DNA from: Proteromonas lacertae
Taxonomy: Eukaryota; Sar; Bigyra; Opalinata; Proteromonadidae
Reading direction: 5' to 3'
NCBI GenBank assembly: GCA_002245135.1
Contig: NGBS01000597.1
Span: 78,756-142,755, forward strand
DNA length: 64,000 bases
Below, piece by piece: positions 36,254 through 49,623 of this stretch (position 1 is its first letter; each line of letters opens with the position of its first letter). The position numbers and the translations under genes are program-made. Under the pieces are notes generated by a model, which saw nothing but the letters and a program-made list of their open reading frames with translations, had not been told where the DNA came from and did not search any database.

Positions 36254-37026
36254 TTAATTCTGAAATTCAATATCACCAAGAACAAGTATATGAGATGGTA
36301 ATTCGCCTGGTTTGGGTTGTAATAATTCTACAGTTTCATTATTAACATCTACATTCAATATCTGCACAAATCCCATTGAATTACTGGTCAAAATCTCTTT
36401 CATCTCATTGGCTGTAGAAATAGAAGCTATTTTCTTTATATATTCATTCTTTAATTCATCAATCTTTATTTCTTCTACTTTATATGGTTCTCTTGTAGAT
36501 TTTGTCTCTATTGGCAATAATTAAATGATATATTAAGAAAAATATATCTTAGAAAAAAAGAAAAAAAAGGATATTGCACTATCATTTAAAGTTTTAACAA
36601 CTCGATAGAAATTGAATGAAGAAAATGAATAAGTAACTGTAGGAGGTGATAATGGACAACCCAAATTACCATAAAAATACTTCTTTATTGAATTATTTCT
36701 AAACCTGGTTCTAAATTCTTTATCTTTTTCAGATACACCTCCACTTTTACCCATTTTAGTAACAGCAATTCTTCGACCAAATTGATTATACAATTCATGC
36801 TAAATATATATATATATATATATATAATATACAAAAACATAATCATCACTTATTACTATAACAATATTAATATTAAATTGAGTTATTGCTTTCTTCAATA
36901 AATCCAATCCCAAACCAGTAACCCATCCAAATGTATTGACGATAATTCCACTAGTCTTTGCACTTATTGAACTTTCTGATGATTTGTTGACTGATACAGC
37001 TAATTTTGACATTAACATTTCATAAC

Positions 37027-37058
<32 letters not shown>

Positions 37059-37712
37059 ATACTAAACAGTATCAGATGGACTAGTTTTACCATAGAAATA
37101 ACATAATGGACTATTACCATTTAGATTGCCATAAATTGATAAACTATCTTTTGTAATTATAGAGGCACTTAATGTTCCATGGTATTACTAAATCATTCTG
37201 ACCAACGTCTAAATCTACAAATATTGGATTTGTTCCACAACGAACTGCATAAGACACTAATGTACGACAAATTGTTGATTTACCAACATCTGTTGGACCA
37301 ATTATCATCACTCGTGGTCCACTGCTTTTATTTCGTAATGCTTCATCTCGTAAACTCTGCAATTGACCATGAATGTTGATATAAACTAAATTTGGATTTT
37401 CTGACTCTATATGTATCATTTTAGGAGTACCAACCACTTTCACTCTGCAACCATGATATGTATAGATTGAAAACTATTAACAGGAAGTAAAAACGCTGAA
37501 ATTATACTTTTGTATCAACAAATTTATAGGTCATATCCGGAATTAATTCAATTCCAAAAATTTCTGCTTTGTCACTTTTCAACTACCATACATTATTAAA
37601 AAAAAACAGATACTGTTATTTCTATTGGATCATTCCCTACAATGATTCGAAGTTCTTCATATTTTTCAATAGTATACTCTTTTTCTTCATTAGTGTTAGC
37701 AAAGTCACTCAT
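36254..37712 (-). CDS. CLP1: Clp1-type polynucleotide kinase of the mRNA 3'-end/tRNA splicing machinery
   Basis: The start ATG at 37712 gives MSDFANTNEEKEYTIEKYEELRI. The central P-loop domain matches Clp1: NLVYINIHGQLQSLRDEA, Walker A GPTDVGKSTICR, VDLDVGQ, then SISAKTSGIIVNTFGWV, INIVIVISDD, HELYNQFGRR, IKKYFYGNLGCPLSPPTVTYSF and a C-terminal SMGFVQILNVD. Known role: member of pre-mRNA cleavage factor II, and 5'-OH RNA kinase with the tRNA splicing endonuclease. At least five introns, with two TA-repeat-rich ones near 36801-36833 and 37029-37066. One extra T at 37179 puts VIP and GTLSASI out of frame with no possible intron. The last splice (near 36497-36575) is tentative. Confidence 0.88.
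36800..36833. repeat. TA dinucleotide run in a CLP1 intron
   Basis: A run of TATATATATA near the acceptor of the intron between ISDDY and HELYNQFGRR. A second run lies at about 37027-37046, again in a CLP1 intron. Simple AT repeats are frequent in introns here and probably have no function of their own. Confidence 0.6.
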
Positions 37713-37838
37713 TTTGTTAAGACAAGTATTAGGATGTATTTTTTTCAAACATTTCTCAAGCTTTTAATTTAATTTTTATTTTTTTCTTGTTAACAATGAA
37801 ATAAATGAATGGCATTTCAAACATTTGTAATGTAGAAA
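37713..37838. promoter_or_regulatory. Divergent intergenic region, CLP1 / LRR gene, with TCAAGCTTTT
   Basis: 126 bp between divergent starts (37712 minus, 37839 plus). It contains TCTCAAGCTTTTAATTT at about 37754-37770, the same element seen near other starts here. Both genes must take their promoters from this stretch. Confidence 0.5.
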
Positions 37839-38817
37839 ATGAATAAATTAGAAAAGAACATGACTTTAAGCTTAGTGAATGAATGTAATAGAGTTTTAGA
37901 TTTTTTGGAAATTTCAATAGATATATTAGTAAAGAAGAATAAATTAATCATAATTTCATCAAAATTGTCTAATAAAGTAAAATTAGTAAAAGATTTATTC
38001 AACTTGGAAGAAATAACAATAATTGGAAATATAAATCGATTATTAATGAATGTAAGTGAATTTGTAGAAGAAGAGGAAGAAAATTATTTTGTTATAAATT
38101 ATCAAAATAATAATACTTTATTGTCTTTACTGAAATATAACTCAATTAGTTTTTATTATACATATTATCATAAAGTAGGATATAAAATTAGTATATCTGT
38201 AAATATAATACAGTGATAGAAAGAGATATTAATCGAAAAATAATTCTAACAAAAAATCTTACATTTGATGCGAGTTGGAGTATATAGATCAAAATATATT
38301 TTATTGGTTGAATTAAAAGTGGATGGTTTAGAATATGTTTGTGATAAATTAATGACAATAAGAAATATTAAAGCATTGTGTTTAAATTCTTGTGGGATAA
38401 ATGACATTGGATTTGTGTTTTTCTATGATGTTCTTCCTTATTTCTTAGAATTAGAGCATTTAAGATTAAGTTGTATTTTCTAATTAATTAGTGTATAATC
38501 TTAGATAACAATATTGGAAATAAAAGTGTGAAATTACTTATAGATAATGTACAGTCAGATAATAAATTAGAAACATTGGTTATTTCGTGTATATTTTTTT
38601 TTCTGATAAAATGAAATAGATAATTGTATTAACAATGAGATTTGTGAATATTTATATTCACATATTACAAAATTGGCAAAGCTAAGTTTATTAGGATTAG
38701 ATAGTATTATTGTAATAGTTATAATATGTTCTAGATAATCTATTTACAGATTATAAATGTTTGAAGAAGAATTTATTATCAATTCATCCAAACAAAAAAC
38801 TATTTATTGCTATTTAG
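37839..38817 (+). CDS. Leucine-rich-repeat protein
   Basis: About 240 residues after splicing of roughly five introns. The first exon gives MNKLEKNMTLSLVNECNRVLD and an alpha/beta region (KLSNKVKLVKDLF, EITIIGNINRLL). The later exons are ribonuclease-inhibitor-type LRRs: VELKVDGLEYVCDKLMTIRN or its spliced form, IKALCLNSCGINDIGF, LEHLRLNNNIGNKSVKLLIDN, KLETLVISYNCINNEICEYL and KLAKLSLLGLDNYKCL. The phases of GTATATAGATC...AAAAG, GTTGTATTTT...CTTAG, GTATATTTTT...AAATAG and GTATTATTG...TACAG splices all agree with the repeat register. No TM or signal. Specific function unknown. Confidence 0.65.
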
Positions 38818-38935
38818 TTATTTATATTTAAATTATGTTGTATGTTGATAAGATTGAATTAAAGAAAGAATATTACAATTTATGTTAATAAACAATAAAA
38901 TATATAAATTTATATAATTATATTGATAATGCAGT

Positions 38936-41900
38936 TTATCTTGACCAACAAACCACTTTTCCAATTACATCACCACTGTATAATTCTTTTCCAGTAAATT
39001 GTAAACAACTAACTCTACAACTATGAAATTCCAATTCATTCAGCTTCTTCAATTTAAATACATTATTACCTTCATGATTAACTAAATATAGTTCAATTGT
39101 TCCATCAATATATCCAACAGCAATAATAACCTTTCTCTCATTATCACAGGTAATATCACTTCTACTAATTACACTATTATGAATAACATTTTCTTGACAA
39201 ATCAATTTTCCATTCACATCCAACAAGACAATAGTATGTTTTGTACAAACACAGATTGTACCATTACTTTTATCAATACTGATATCTTCAATACTTTTAT
39301 CAGGTAATTCTATTTCTTTTATTTTATTCATTTTATATAAATCCCACATTATACATTCACCATCCACACTTACACTAATAATAATTCCATAACTTTTGCA
39401 TAATTTCACAATTCTAATTGGTTCTAAATGTCCAAATAAACTTCCTATATTTTCAAAACTCAATTCTTTAATACTACCGTCATAATTCTCTACTTTCAAA
39501 CTACATCTATAAATAGATAAAGAACCATTTTCTTCACTTCCTTTTATCAATATATTATTATCAGAAGATATATCAATGCAAGAGATTCTTTTATTATCAC
39601 AAGAATCAAAGGAAATACAACTTTCTACATTCTTTGTATTATTATTCGTACTACTATTACCTTCTAATTTACTAATTGGATATAATCTCCAAGCATTATC
39701 ATTATAACCCCATGAGATGTAATACTCCATTTTATTACCGAAGAATACACAATTTAATGGTATTGCTTCAACATGATTATTCATCTTTCTAATACATCCA
39801 ATTCCTATTGTTGGATCTCTTCTTGGTGCATATATATCACAACTACAACTTTGTTGTTTTCTTATTAATTTTGGTGTTATTGGATGTTTCTTATTATCCC
39901 AATCATATATTGATATTTCTTTAATTAATGGTTTTCTACGAGGATGACTAGTTGTGAATAATTGTTTGGGTGTTTGTCCAAATTCTCGTATTTGATTGAT
40001 ATATCCATTTCTTATAGTTTCATCAGGTTCATTCTCTAAATCAATTGCACCTTCATAAGTTAAATAATAAAATACATTACAACAATCTCTTGCTTCATCT
40101 CCTTGTTGTTTATAACCAAATATTAAATCAATCCATTCTGGTAAATGCTCAGAAACATATTCACTTTCTAATGCTAAACGATGTAATCTAATAAACTCAC
40201 TTGGACTACCATTAGCCCATACAGGTAATTCAACATTATTGATGGAATTATTACCTATTTTACCAAGTGGATATTGATTGACATTGATTAAAAAGGATGG
40301 TAAATAGAAGAACTCTGGTATTAATTCTTTAATATCTTGTAAATCAGCAATTGATGGATCTTCACCACTACTATTAACCCACGCTTTTCTTATGGATCTA
40401 AACATTCTACTAGGATTATCAAATGTTCCACTTTGTAAATCAACCATAAAACCAGCAAATGGTTGTAATCTTGCTAAGTAATACAATACAATTGGAGCTG
40501 TACTGTAATGCGTACCATAATGAAAAGGAGGAATATCACCATCTTCAAGACTTTCATATCTTTCCATAAACTCTTTTTTCCTATGTAAAGCTCCCATTGG
40601 TTTAGATAAATCACGATAAACGGATGGATCATTAATATCCAAATTTTTACAAACGTAATCTTGGATTATCCATGGAAATACTGGATATTGTGATAAATCA
40701 TTATAACTTCTACCAGATAATGTATTTAATCTTATTAAATATTCATAATTACTTATCTCACGATTAATCCATTTTTCTTCAATTTCTGCTAAATTTTCAT
40801 TCATTTTATCTTTATCAACTATACATTTTGTTATATCACTATACCAATATTTAAATGTTTGGAATAAATCATCTCTTTCACTCGTAGAATCAAGTGCTAA
40901 TAATATACTTCCACCATTTTGAAGGAATATCTCAAATGCAACATTTCTTAATTCATACCTTCTATAATATATTTCAACGATATCATTCACATTATATCTT
41001 TTACTTTTATGTTTATTATTTTCATTCAATTCCTGGATTTCACATTCATCATCATGATTACATTTTTTGCAAATAAAATCGTCGATTAAGGAAATACTAT
41101 CTTGACAACAAACAAATAAACAATTAGTCACTTTCATACCTCTAATTCTTAAACTATTACAATGATATAAGATAGTATCAACAGGGTATAAATATGATCT
41201 GATCTTATCAGTGAAATTATTTCTATTTGCTTCACAAATATCCACAATATCCAAAGCTTCTTGATTTAAAGTAGAGAGTGATAATTTCAGATTACTATAT
41301 CTTTGAGAATTACTCTTACTATCTTGTCGTGTTAATCCTACAGTATTACTTCCATTATTGGAGGATAATGATGGGATTTGTGGTAATTCATTTGTATCAT
41401 CATCATCGTCATTATTATTATTATTATCATCACTACTTTCACTATTCTCATCAGCATCCATTATTGTTGGTAAATCTTCTTTAATAAGTGAAGGAATATC
41501 AAATGCACTAGCACTTTCTTTAGCTATAGTTTCACCTTCGATCACTGGCTCTAAGTTATGTAAACTCATATTCTTAATAAAATCAGCAGGTAATCTGATA
41601 CTTGCATTTTTATTGGCTATTTTATTAGATCTAAAGTTAGTAGGTAATTCTTCAGAAGATCTTTCTTTTACTTCTAATTTGTTATTTGTTCTAATTAACT
41701 TCTTTCTCATTCTTAATTGATTTTCATGGAAGTTTAATTCATAATCACCATTAGGAGTAAGTGTTTTAACTAATGGATACATCAACAATTTAGTTAAACT
41801 TCTCCAACAATAAGAACCAAAGGTTATTTCATGATTTAGTTTAACTTCTGTACTGTTATTGATATTGGTTGTATCTTTTATTATTTCCATTAATCCTTTT

Positions 41901-44900
41901 TGTCGTTGTGTATCAATGTATTTCTTAATTGCTGAATTCTTTATTGATGTATTGATTTTCTTAGATTCAGCTGACCATAACTTACATAATGAATTCCACT
42001 GTCTATTCCACTTAACTTTCATTTGTTTATAATACACTAATAATTTATCAACTGAAAATGGTAATAGTTCAAATATAACATCTTTATAATCTAATAACCA
42101 TTCATTAAACACTACTAAATCATTGTTTAACACTACAGATGCTAATTTTACAACAACATTACTTCTATTTACATCACCTTCTTCTAAATACTCAAATAAA
42201 AACTTTTGATCTTTCTTTTCATCATTGATCATATACAATATATTCTTTATTGATTGGAGGATTAACACATTCTTTGAATCACATAAAACATTCATAAAGT
42301 AATGAATTAATAAATGAACTTGTTCAATTGAGAAGTTTGGCAAGATGAATTCTTTCATTAAGTTATTCAATTGAACCATTATTGTACTAGGAGGAATGTA
42401 GTTTCTATTATAACAATAGATTATGTAACAACAAATCAAATCATTGTAAGTACTAGTCTCTTGATTCAATATCTTATTCTTTATATTTTTAGCTAATGAT
42501 TTAAACAAATGAGATTTTTCTTTCTTTTCATTTTTATTTCTCAAATTCAACACTTTTAATGCCAATATTAAAACACATAAAATACCATCAGGGAAATAAT
42601 CAATATCAACATCAAATGGATCATTATAAACACTTTCAGGTGTAGAAGTGTATAACACAGTCTTTTCAACTATAATCTGCAAGACATTATCAAACAATTC
42701 ATTCTTTTCTTTCTTACTAGGATTATCCAATTCAAACTTATTAATATTACTATAGAGTGTTTTAACAATATTTCTCATTAATTCACATTGATATCTCAAC
42801 ACAATATGACAATAAACATTATCAGCAACATCAAATGGCATTTGTCCAAATATATTCTTCAATATATCAACAATACCATTAAATCCTAATTCTATACTTC
42901 TCACTACCATTGTTGATATGAAATCAAAGAATGAATTTACTACACTATCATCTCTTAATCCATCATGATTATCTTCGGTATATCCTTTATGGAATTTGAA
43001 TAAATCGTTTCTTAAATCACTATCATTCATTTCTTTATATTCATGAAACAGTGTTTCTTTATAATCTTGTCTTTTCTTGATAATATTATCATCACTTGTT
43101 TCAGCATATAATTCTTCATCAGATTTAGTGGAAATACTAAATCTTGGAACAAATGAAGATGATGATTGTGCTGTATTAGATGAGGTTGATGTTATACTTG
43201 AACTGCTGCTATTGTTACTGCTGGTTATACTATTATTTCCACTTCCAGACCTTCTTCTTGATCTTCCTGTTGGTACTTCAATCTCATGAATTGTACTTCC
43301 AATGGGAGTTCCATCTGGATTAATAAATATTTGAATAGAACTATATATTATTGTCATTACTTTTGCCATTGACATTTTCACAAATTCTGTATGTAATTCA
43401 AAGTTTATTTCTAATCCACGAACTAGTACAAGTATTCTAGAGATTGCTTTCAATATATCATTACATACATTAACATCCTTTTCATTAGAATATAATAGTT
43501 TAATTGCATAACTATAAGAAGTACCAATGTATTCAAAAATACAAGGCAATACAGAAGGACAATCAAATGATAATTCATCTGTTTTACTCAACTGTCTATC
43601 CAATTTATCAAATAACTGTTCTTCTATATTTTCATCATCTACATCAAATGCTAATTGTAAGAAGATATTGAATAATTCATAGATATAAATATGACCATAT
43701 GTTTTACGATGATCTACATGCCAAGCACCTTGAACTGGGAGTAATGAACCTAATAAATACTCACAACCGAAGTTCAAATAACCATCATAATTCAATTCAA
43801 TTTCTAATCTTAAGATTCTTAAAGCTATTAATACAGTGGATGGATTTCTTTTGGGGTTTATAAAGTAGAACAACCATTCGTAGGAGAATACTGATGCCAA
43901 AATCATCAGTATAACCAATATCCATTATAAATCTAATTAATAATCTCAATAATTTGTTTCTAATAGTCAAGACTTTATCGTGATAAACAACTTTCAATTC
44001 AGGCTTGAATGAATCAAAGTTATTGGGTTTACCAAAATGTATGGAAAGAGTACCAGCAATATAATCAGCATATTTTTGATATTTTGGTATTGTTGGATCA
44101 ACTGAAATACATTTATAAATAACTTCCAAGATTCCATCAACATAATCAATTTTAATAGATGGAATTGATAAGAAATATAGTAATTTATTCATTATATCCG
44201 TTACTGGAATTAATTCATTTTTAATCTGCTTTTGAACATTGAATAATGCATCTAATAAACTTAAGAAACAATTTATATAAACACCATATAATTCCAAATT
44301 CAATTCAAACCAAATTGATGATATAATAATTGTTTCAAATGGTACAATAAAGATATAAGATGTTTGAACACTGTGTAATAAAGGCTTCAGCAGTTGTTGG
44401 ACGATATAAAACAGGTGAAATTCCTACAAAACTGAATATATATTCAATAGTTGTTTTTGTTATCATACTATTTGTAACACCTTCTAATGGAGGTGAATTG
44501 ATTGATATTTGTTTGAATTTATTCTTTAATATATGTAATAACGCATTATAACCTTTTAATCTACACATTATATCGACATTAATATCACTTGCAATAATAC
44601 AGTGATATAATATCTTCAAACCTAAGTTCAATTCATCATTGTTACTACTTTTATCAATGATAGATAAACTGTATAAAATCCCACCTTCCGTTACTTCAGT
44701 TAAACTCATAGAGATATGTTCACAACATTCTGGAATTATATCACCTTCTATATATAAACGAGGTAAACCAGAGGGCGTACAATTTTGTACAGTAAATGAT
44801 AATACCAAATTTTGTTCAGATTTAAATATAAAGTTAGTATTATCAGGTGTATAACTAAATGCAATATCATCACAAGATATTGTTATATCATTTTGCTTGA

Positions 44901-47900
44901 AATAATAACTACCAGAATTCCATAATATACCATAATTAATGTTTAATATTTTACAGATTGGTACTGACAATAATGCAGTTAAGATTGGGATACCATAACG
45001 ATCTTGGGATGTGTAAAAACAGGAGTGATAAAATGGACCAATGCAATATAAAAATGCTATTTCTTTATTAGTTAAATATTTTTTAAATATATAGAAAGTA
45101 CTTAATCTCCATTTATAAGATGAGGATGGTGATAATGGTGGAATAGTGATGATTCCTTGGTTATATCCATTTGTAGGATATTCAATAGCATAAGAACCAG
45201 TTTCTAAACCATTTATATACAATGTAAAATTCGAATTTCCATTTTCTTTGTTTTTAGGAGAATGTGTAAATGCTATAAAATACCATAAATGTTCAACAAA
45301 TAAGTAATTTTTATCATAATACTTTTCACCATTACAAATAATCAATAAATGATTATTTATCACATGTAATTGTAAAGTTGTATTTTTACCATTTAATGTT
45401 AATATTGAGAGAGTAGTATCTGGTGTTAAAACATCAATATAAACCCATGATGAATAACTATAACCATTTGATATACTTTCACTTGATAATAACGGTATAA
45501 TCATTTTAGGAACATTCATCACAGTTGAATCAATAAGAAAGTAAGGAATCCATCTAAATATTGCATTTACATTCAAATCTGTTCCTAACATATTGTTATA
45601 ATGGTCAAATATAGGTTTAGGGTAAGTTGATTGGTTGATTAAATGGTAGTAATAAATATGGGAAGTATAAGGAATATGGATGTTTTGTTAATATTGATAT
45701 TAAATTATGAATACATTTATAGGTGATTTTATTATTAATAACAGTTTGAATTAAGGGTGTTAATACATTGGTACTACTTAGAATATGTATATTTGGTCTA
45801 TTACATAGTAAATTATAAATGGAAGTGAATATTTCTTCAATTTGAAAATCATAACTTCTCATATATTCTATTGAATTTGCACAATCAACTACAAAGTAGA
45901 TTAACTCTGGATGTAAGATTTCTGGTACAATTCCTTCAGTATAGAATGGTTTATTTTCATATTTAAATATTATATCATTACAATTATCATTGTTATTATC
46001 AGCTACACTCATCTTCAAACATGTTTGTAATAGCAATAGAGTTGTTTCATCAAAATATGAATCTAAAACAGGTAATAATGGAGTTAAGAATGTTTTGATA
46101 TGTTTTAATAATGATTTAAATGAGGATGGATAAGGTGGTAAATGGTGTAATAGTTTCATTAGAATGCTAAGTATATAATAAGGTATTTGTTCTACTTTAC
46201 AAATAGTTTCATTTGTATTTGTATTGATTAAGTTCCTTCCACTTTTTATCTTATTCTCTTTGATTGTTTCATCCCATTTTGAGATAATTACTTTAAATTC
46301 ACTAAATATCTCCTCTAAATCAACAGCTATTGATTCATGTGATATTAAAGTAAAACACAATTGAATAGCTTTAGGAGAGAGTGATAATAAATATTCAGTT
46401 CAATTTGAATAAATCTTTAGGATTATTGGTACTGTTATTACTTATATGAGTCTCTAAAGATCGTACAAAGAATGACAATATGTCATATAATGATTTAGAA
46501 AGTGGATAACAATCTGAGAAATTATCAATTAATGGTTGGCATAAACCATAAATAGAATCAACTAATGATTCTTCGTTTAATAATTGTATAAATATTGATA
46601 AATCTTCTTTGATAAATATTGGATATATATTTGTTGTATCTTTTATTAATAAAGCAGCAAGAATATTGATTATATTCTCTTTCATTTCATTGGTTATTAC
46701 TGATTTAATCTTTGATACTTTAAATGTAGGTAGATGAATCCATGGTGAGGAAATATTGCACCTTAAACAATCAAACAAAAAAGAAATCATTTCATTGGAC
46801 ATTAAAGCTTGATGTCGGCTTGAACTTCCCATTATACTATCTAAACTTAGAAATACATTTTTCATGTTGTAAGTAGATGGCATAATTCTTAATCCTTTCA
46901 AAAATGTTTGTAATTGTGTAGTTATATCAGAATCAGTATTATCATAGAATTCAAATATAAATTTCAACACTATATAACTCTTATCATCATCTAACTTTAT
47001 CAGCATTTTACATAATGATTTGATCAAATTAGAACTTGCTAATATGTTATAATTCTTCAAACAATTCTTAAATAAATCATGGTAAGTCTCCACAACAGCC
47101 AGCGTTATTTCATTACTTAAATTATCATCTAATACTTTCTTAATAAACATTTCCATTGTATTTAATATGGATTTCTTTGTAATAACAGAATCTGATGTTA
47201 TTACTTTATTTCTAGTGTCTTTTGATAATGTCATAATTACACAGTAACAGTTTACAATGGATCTTATTGTTTTGCTCTCTTTATCATCAACTTTCTTAAG
47301 TAGTGATACTAATTGGGTTATATGTTTTGTTATTACATTGTCTTTTTCTATTCTTTCATAAAATTCATCAAAATCAGTAGGTAAACATTTGATTAATACA
47401 CTTTGGAGGTAGACTATATAACTTTCTAATTCTAATAATGTAAACTCTTTCTTTACTACTGGAAATCCATCTTTGATATAGACATTAATATATTCTGAAT
47501 CTATAGTGTCAAATTTCTCTACAAATTGTATTAAATGCTATATATAAAGTATATAATAATAAATAAATATTATACTTTGGTTGTTCCATTTATAATGTTA
47601 TGATATAAACAAGTGAACAATACTTCATAATTAATTGCATCTAATATCTGTTGTTGTAATGAGACTGGTCCTGCATTCATTGCTCCTTCTATTATATCCA
47701 TTGTCAATAAGATTGTTTCACCTACCTATTTATAAATTAGATCAATGGTTCTAATAATTAATATATATATATATATATATACTCTTTCTGGTATTTCACT
47801 TGTTAGAACAACCAATAGATCATTAATTGCTGTTAATAGTTCTGCTGTACATAAGCTCATTGAGAAAAAACTATCTGCTAAACAAATAATCTTTAGAATT

Positions 47901-48289
47901 TCAACGACACAATAACGATCTGATTTATCTATATGTTTTGGCTTATTGTATTTATCCTTTATAAATCCCAACCATTCATCAAAGTAACTTCCAAGAGTAT
48001 TTAGAAAAGAATTAAATGTACTATTGCCAATATAAGAACAATATCTATTTCATATAAATTAATGCAATTTATACAACGAGTTTAAATCAATACATTGTTT
48101 TTGGATCTGAATTATGTCTTCAACGTATGTAAACCTCTTTTCATCATCATCAGTATTTATAAATCTCTGAATTTTATCTAGAACCTCATTTCTGATAATT
48201 GTATCTGGACTGTCTGCCGAACTATTTCTTCGACTTGAGTTGTCAATCTGAGTAATCACACTCTTACGTTTGGAGAACCAAGATTTCAT
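38936..48289 (-). CDS. LvsA/WDFY3-class BEACH-domain protein
   Basis: About 3,000 residues; start MKSWFSKRKSVITQID at 48289. Order: long alpha-solenoid; concanavalin-like fold near 45470-45060 (SWVYIDVLTPDTTLSILTL, LWYFIAFTHSP, FTLYINGLETGSYAI); solenoid; PH-BEACH near 41230-40830; BEACH near 40770-39930 (WINREISNYEYLIRLNTL, SRMFRSIRKAWVNSS, LIPEFFYLPSFL, PSEFIRLHRLALES, WIDLIFGYKQQG); WD40 repeats to the end. There is no C-terminal FYVE finger, so it is closer to Dictyostelium LvsA than to WDFY3. Family role: lysosome, contractile vacuole and autophagy membrane traffic. A 25-nt intron (43891-43915) gives the conserved FSYEWLFYF frame. Breaks remain at 46395-46397, 45617-45619 and 44335-44337; candidate introns are discussed in the findings. 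Confidence 0.88.
43891..43915 (-). other. 25-nt intron in the BEACH gene
   Basis: On the minus strand it reads GTTATACTGATG...GGCATCAG. Removing it joins IRFIMDIV to FSYEWLFYFINPKRNPSTV and shifts the frame by one, as needed. Without it the frame runs on 30 codons in unlikely sequence to a TGA at 43797. This is among the shortest introns in the window. Confidence 0.65.
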
Positions 48290-48465
48290 ATTACTTACCT
48301 TCAAATAACCTAAATATGAACAATAGCAACAGTAAGATCCAAAAAATCTTTGAAGGATGTCTCGAACCAAAGGCTTGATCACTTAACATTTGATTATTTT
48401 TTTATTTTGCTTTTCTCTTCCTATTTAAAGTGCATAAGAGAATAAGAAATATATATTCGGTATAA
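48290..48465. promoter_or_regulatory. Divergent intergenic region, BEACH gene / small membrane protein
   Basis: 176 bp between starts at 48289 (minus) and 48466 (plus). ATCAAGCCTTT (minus strand, about 48370-48380) matches the WTCAAGCYT element. An in-frame upstream ATG for the BEACH gene near 48382 would add a Cys/Tyr-rich leader of about 30 residues; I prefer MKSWF. Confidence 0.4.
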
Positions 48466-48622
48466 ATGACACGTGAAATTACTTGGAGTGGATATTTTCT
48501 TGGAGCATTCATTATGTTTGGTTGTGTTATTCTACCTATGATGTATATGAATTTATTATCTTTTTTTTAGACTCGTATACAAAAGAAATAAACGAAGAAC
48601 CAACATCAACAGAAGAGATTGA
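48466..48622 (+). CDS. Small single-pass membrane protein (about 42 residues)
   Basis: ATG at 48466 gives MTREITWSGYFLGAFIMFGC, then after a 28-nt GTATATGAATT...TTTTAG intron the protein continues ILVYKRNKRRTNINRRD. It has one TM helix (YFLGAFIMFGCVILPMI) and a basic tail, a pattern seen in small ER or mitochondrial membrane subunits, but I recognise no family. An alternative splice would give an acidic tail ending TSTEEID. Expression is not shown; the call rests on the open frame, an intron of the usual type and the divergent promoter position. Confidence 0.45.
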
Positions 48623-48931
48623 CTAATTAGTCCTTATTTTTACCCTACATAGATTAAAAAATATTAAATTATTTAAGTTTTATAGAAACTGATATTTTGG
48701 GATCATTAGTTACAACATATGAAAAATTGTAATTATCTTTGTACAGAATAATTTTTCGGTTAGAGTATAGGATTTATTACTTTTATCATCTGTCATAAAG
48801 TAATATTACATATTAAAAATGAATGAAACAGTATTACATGGGTATTTATTCAAAAAATAAAGTATAGTGTTTGATTACTCTTCAAGCTTATTCAGAAAAT
48901 TTAAAAATTTAAAATTACTTTCTCATTTGCT
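48623..48931. other. Intergenic spacer with upstream motif
   Basis: 309 bp with no gene that I can see. TTCAAGCTTA at 48881-48890 lies 41 bp upstream of the next ATG and matches the element found at other starts. The rest is AT-rich and without repeats. Confidence 0.4.
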
Positions 48932-49567
48932 ATGGAAGATAAAAACAGGTTCATTATTCGTAATCCAGAGGTATTTTGTAATTTATAGATGAATAGAATG
49001 CTGACTTCAATCAATACTGGTACTCTACAATAACTATAAAGACATTAGTTGGTATATACATGTCTATTCATAATAATGAAATAGATGAAGCAATAAAACA
49101 AGGAAATAATAACATTGCTTGCATATCAACTCCAAGTATTTACTTTTCCCTACCAAAAGATGTACAAGAGAATTCAGCAGTTTTTGATGTATAATTTTAT
49201 GTGAATATTGTGATAGTATGATGAAAAATTTAAGAAAACTCCTCAATATGTCAAATATGACTTTCATCAACCAGAAGATATACCACTAGAATATCAACAT
49301 AAATTTGATTTAGCTATTATAGATCCACCATTTATCACTCGTGATGTTTGGGAATCATATGCCAAAACTATTAGACTTGTATTGAAAGAAGGTGGTAATA
49401 TAATATTATCAACTATTGAAGAAAATAAAGAAATGATGAAAGAACTATTAGACGTTGAACCTCAAGTATTTAAACCATCAATACCTCATCTTGTCTATCA
49501 ATACAGATTTTATACAAATTATGACTCAGATATATTAAATAAACCAAATTCAGAAATACCTGAATAA
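48932..49567 (+). CDS. EEF1AKMT1-like protein lysine methyltransferase (N6AMT2/Efm5 family)
   Basis: S-adenosylmethionine-dependent methyltransferase that in animals and yeast methylates eEF1A on lysine. Start MEDKNRFIIRNPE at 48932. After splicing: NADFNQYWYS (family FWYS block), IACISTPSIYFSL, FDYDEKF, YDFHQPEDIP, FDLAIIDPPFIT (the DPPF catalytic motif), NIILSTIEEN and the C-terminal VYQYRFYTNYDS. Three introns of 26-34 nt (GTATTTTG...GAATAG, GTATATACATG...AAATAG, GTATAATTTT...GATAG). Length about 180 residues, slightly shorter than the human protein because of a short N-terminus. Cytosolic. Confidence 0.88.
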
Positions 49568-49623
49568 AATATAACCTTAATTATTATAAATTCTTTTTCT
49601 TTTCTCTATTTTTTGATTTTCAA

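Noticed and set aside
43797-43918. A fourth +1 shift at a TGA in the BEACH gene
   Set aside because: The canonical 25-nt intron at 43891-43915 moves the frame at the right place and gives the conserved segment FSYEWLFYF.
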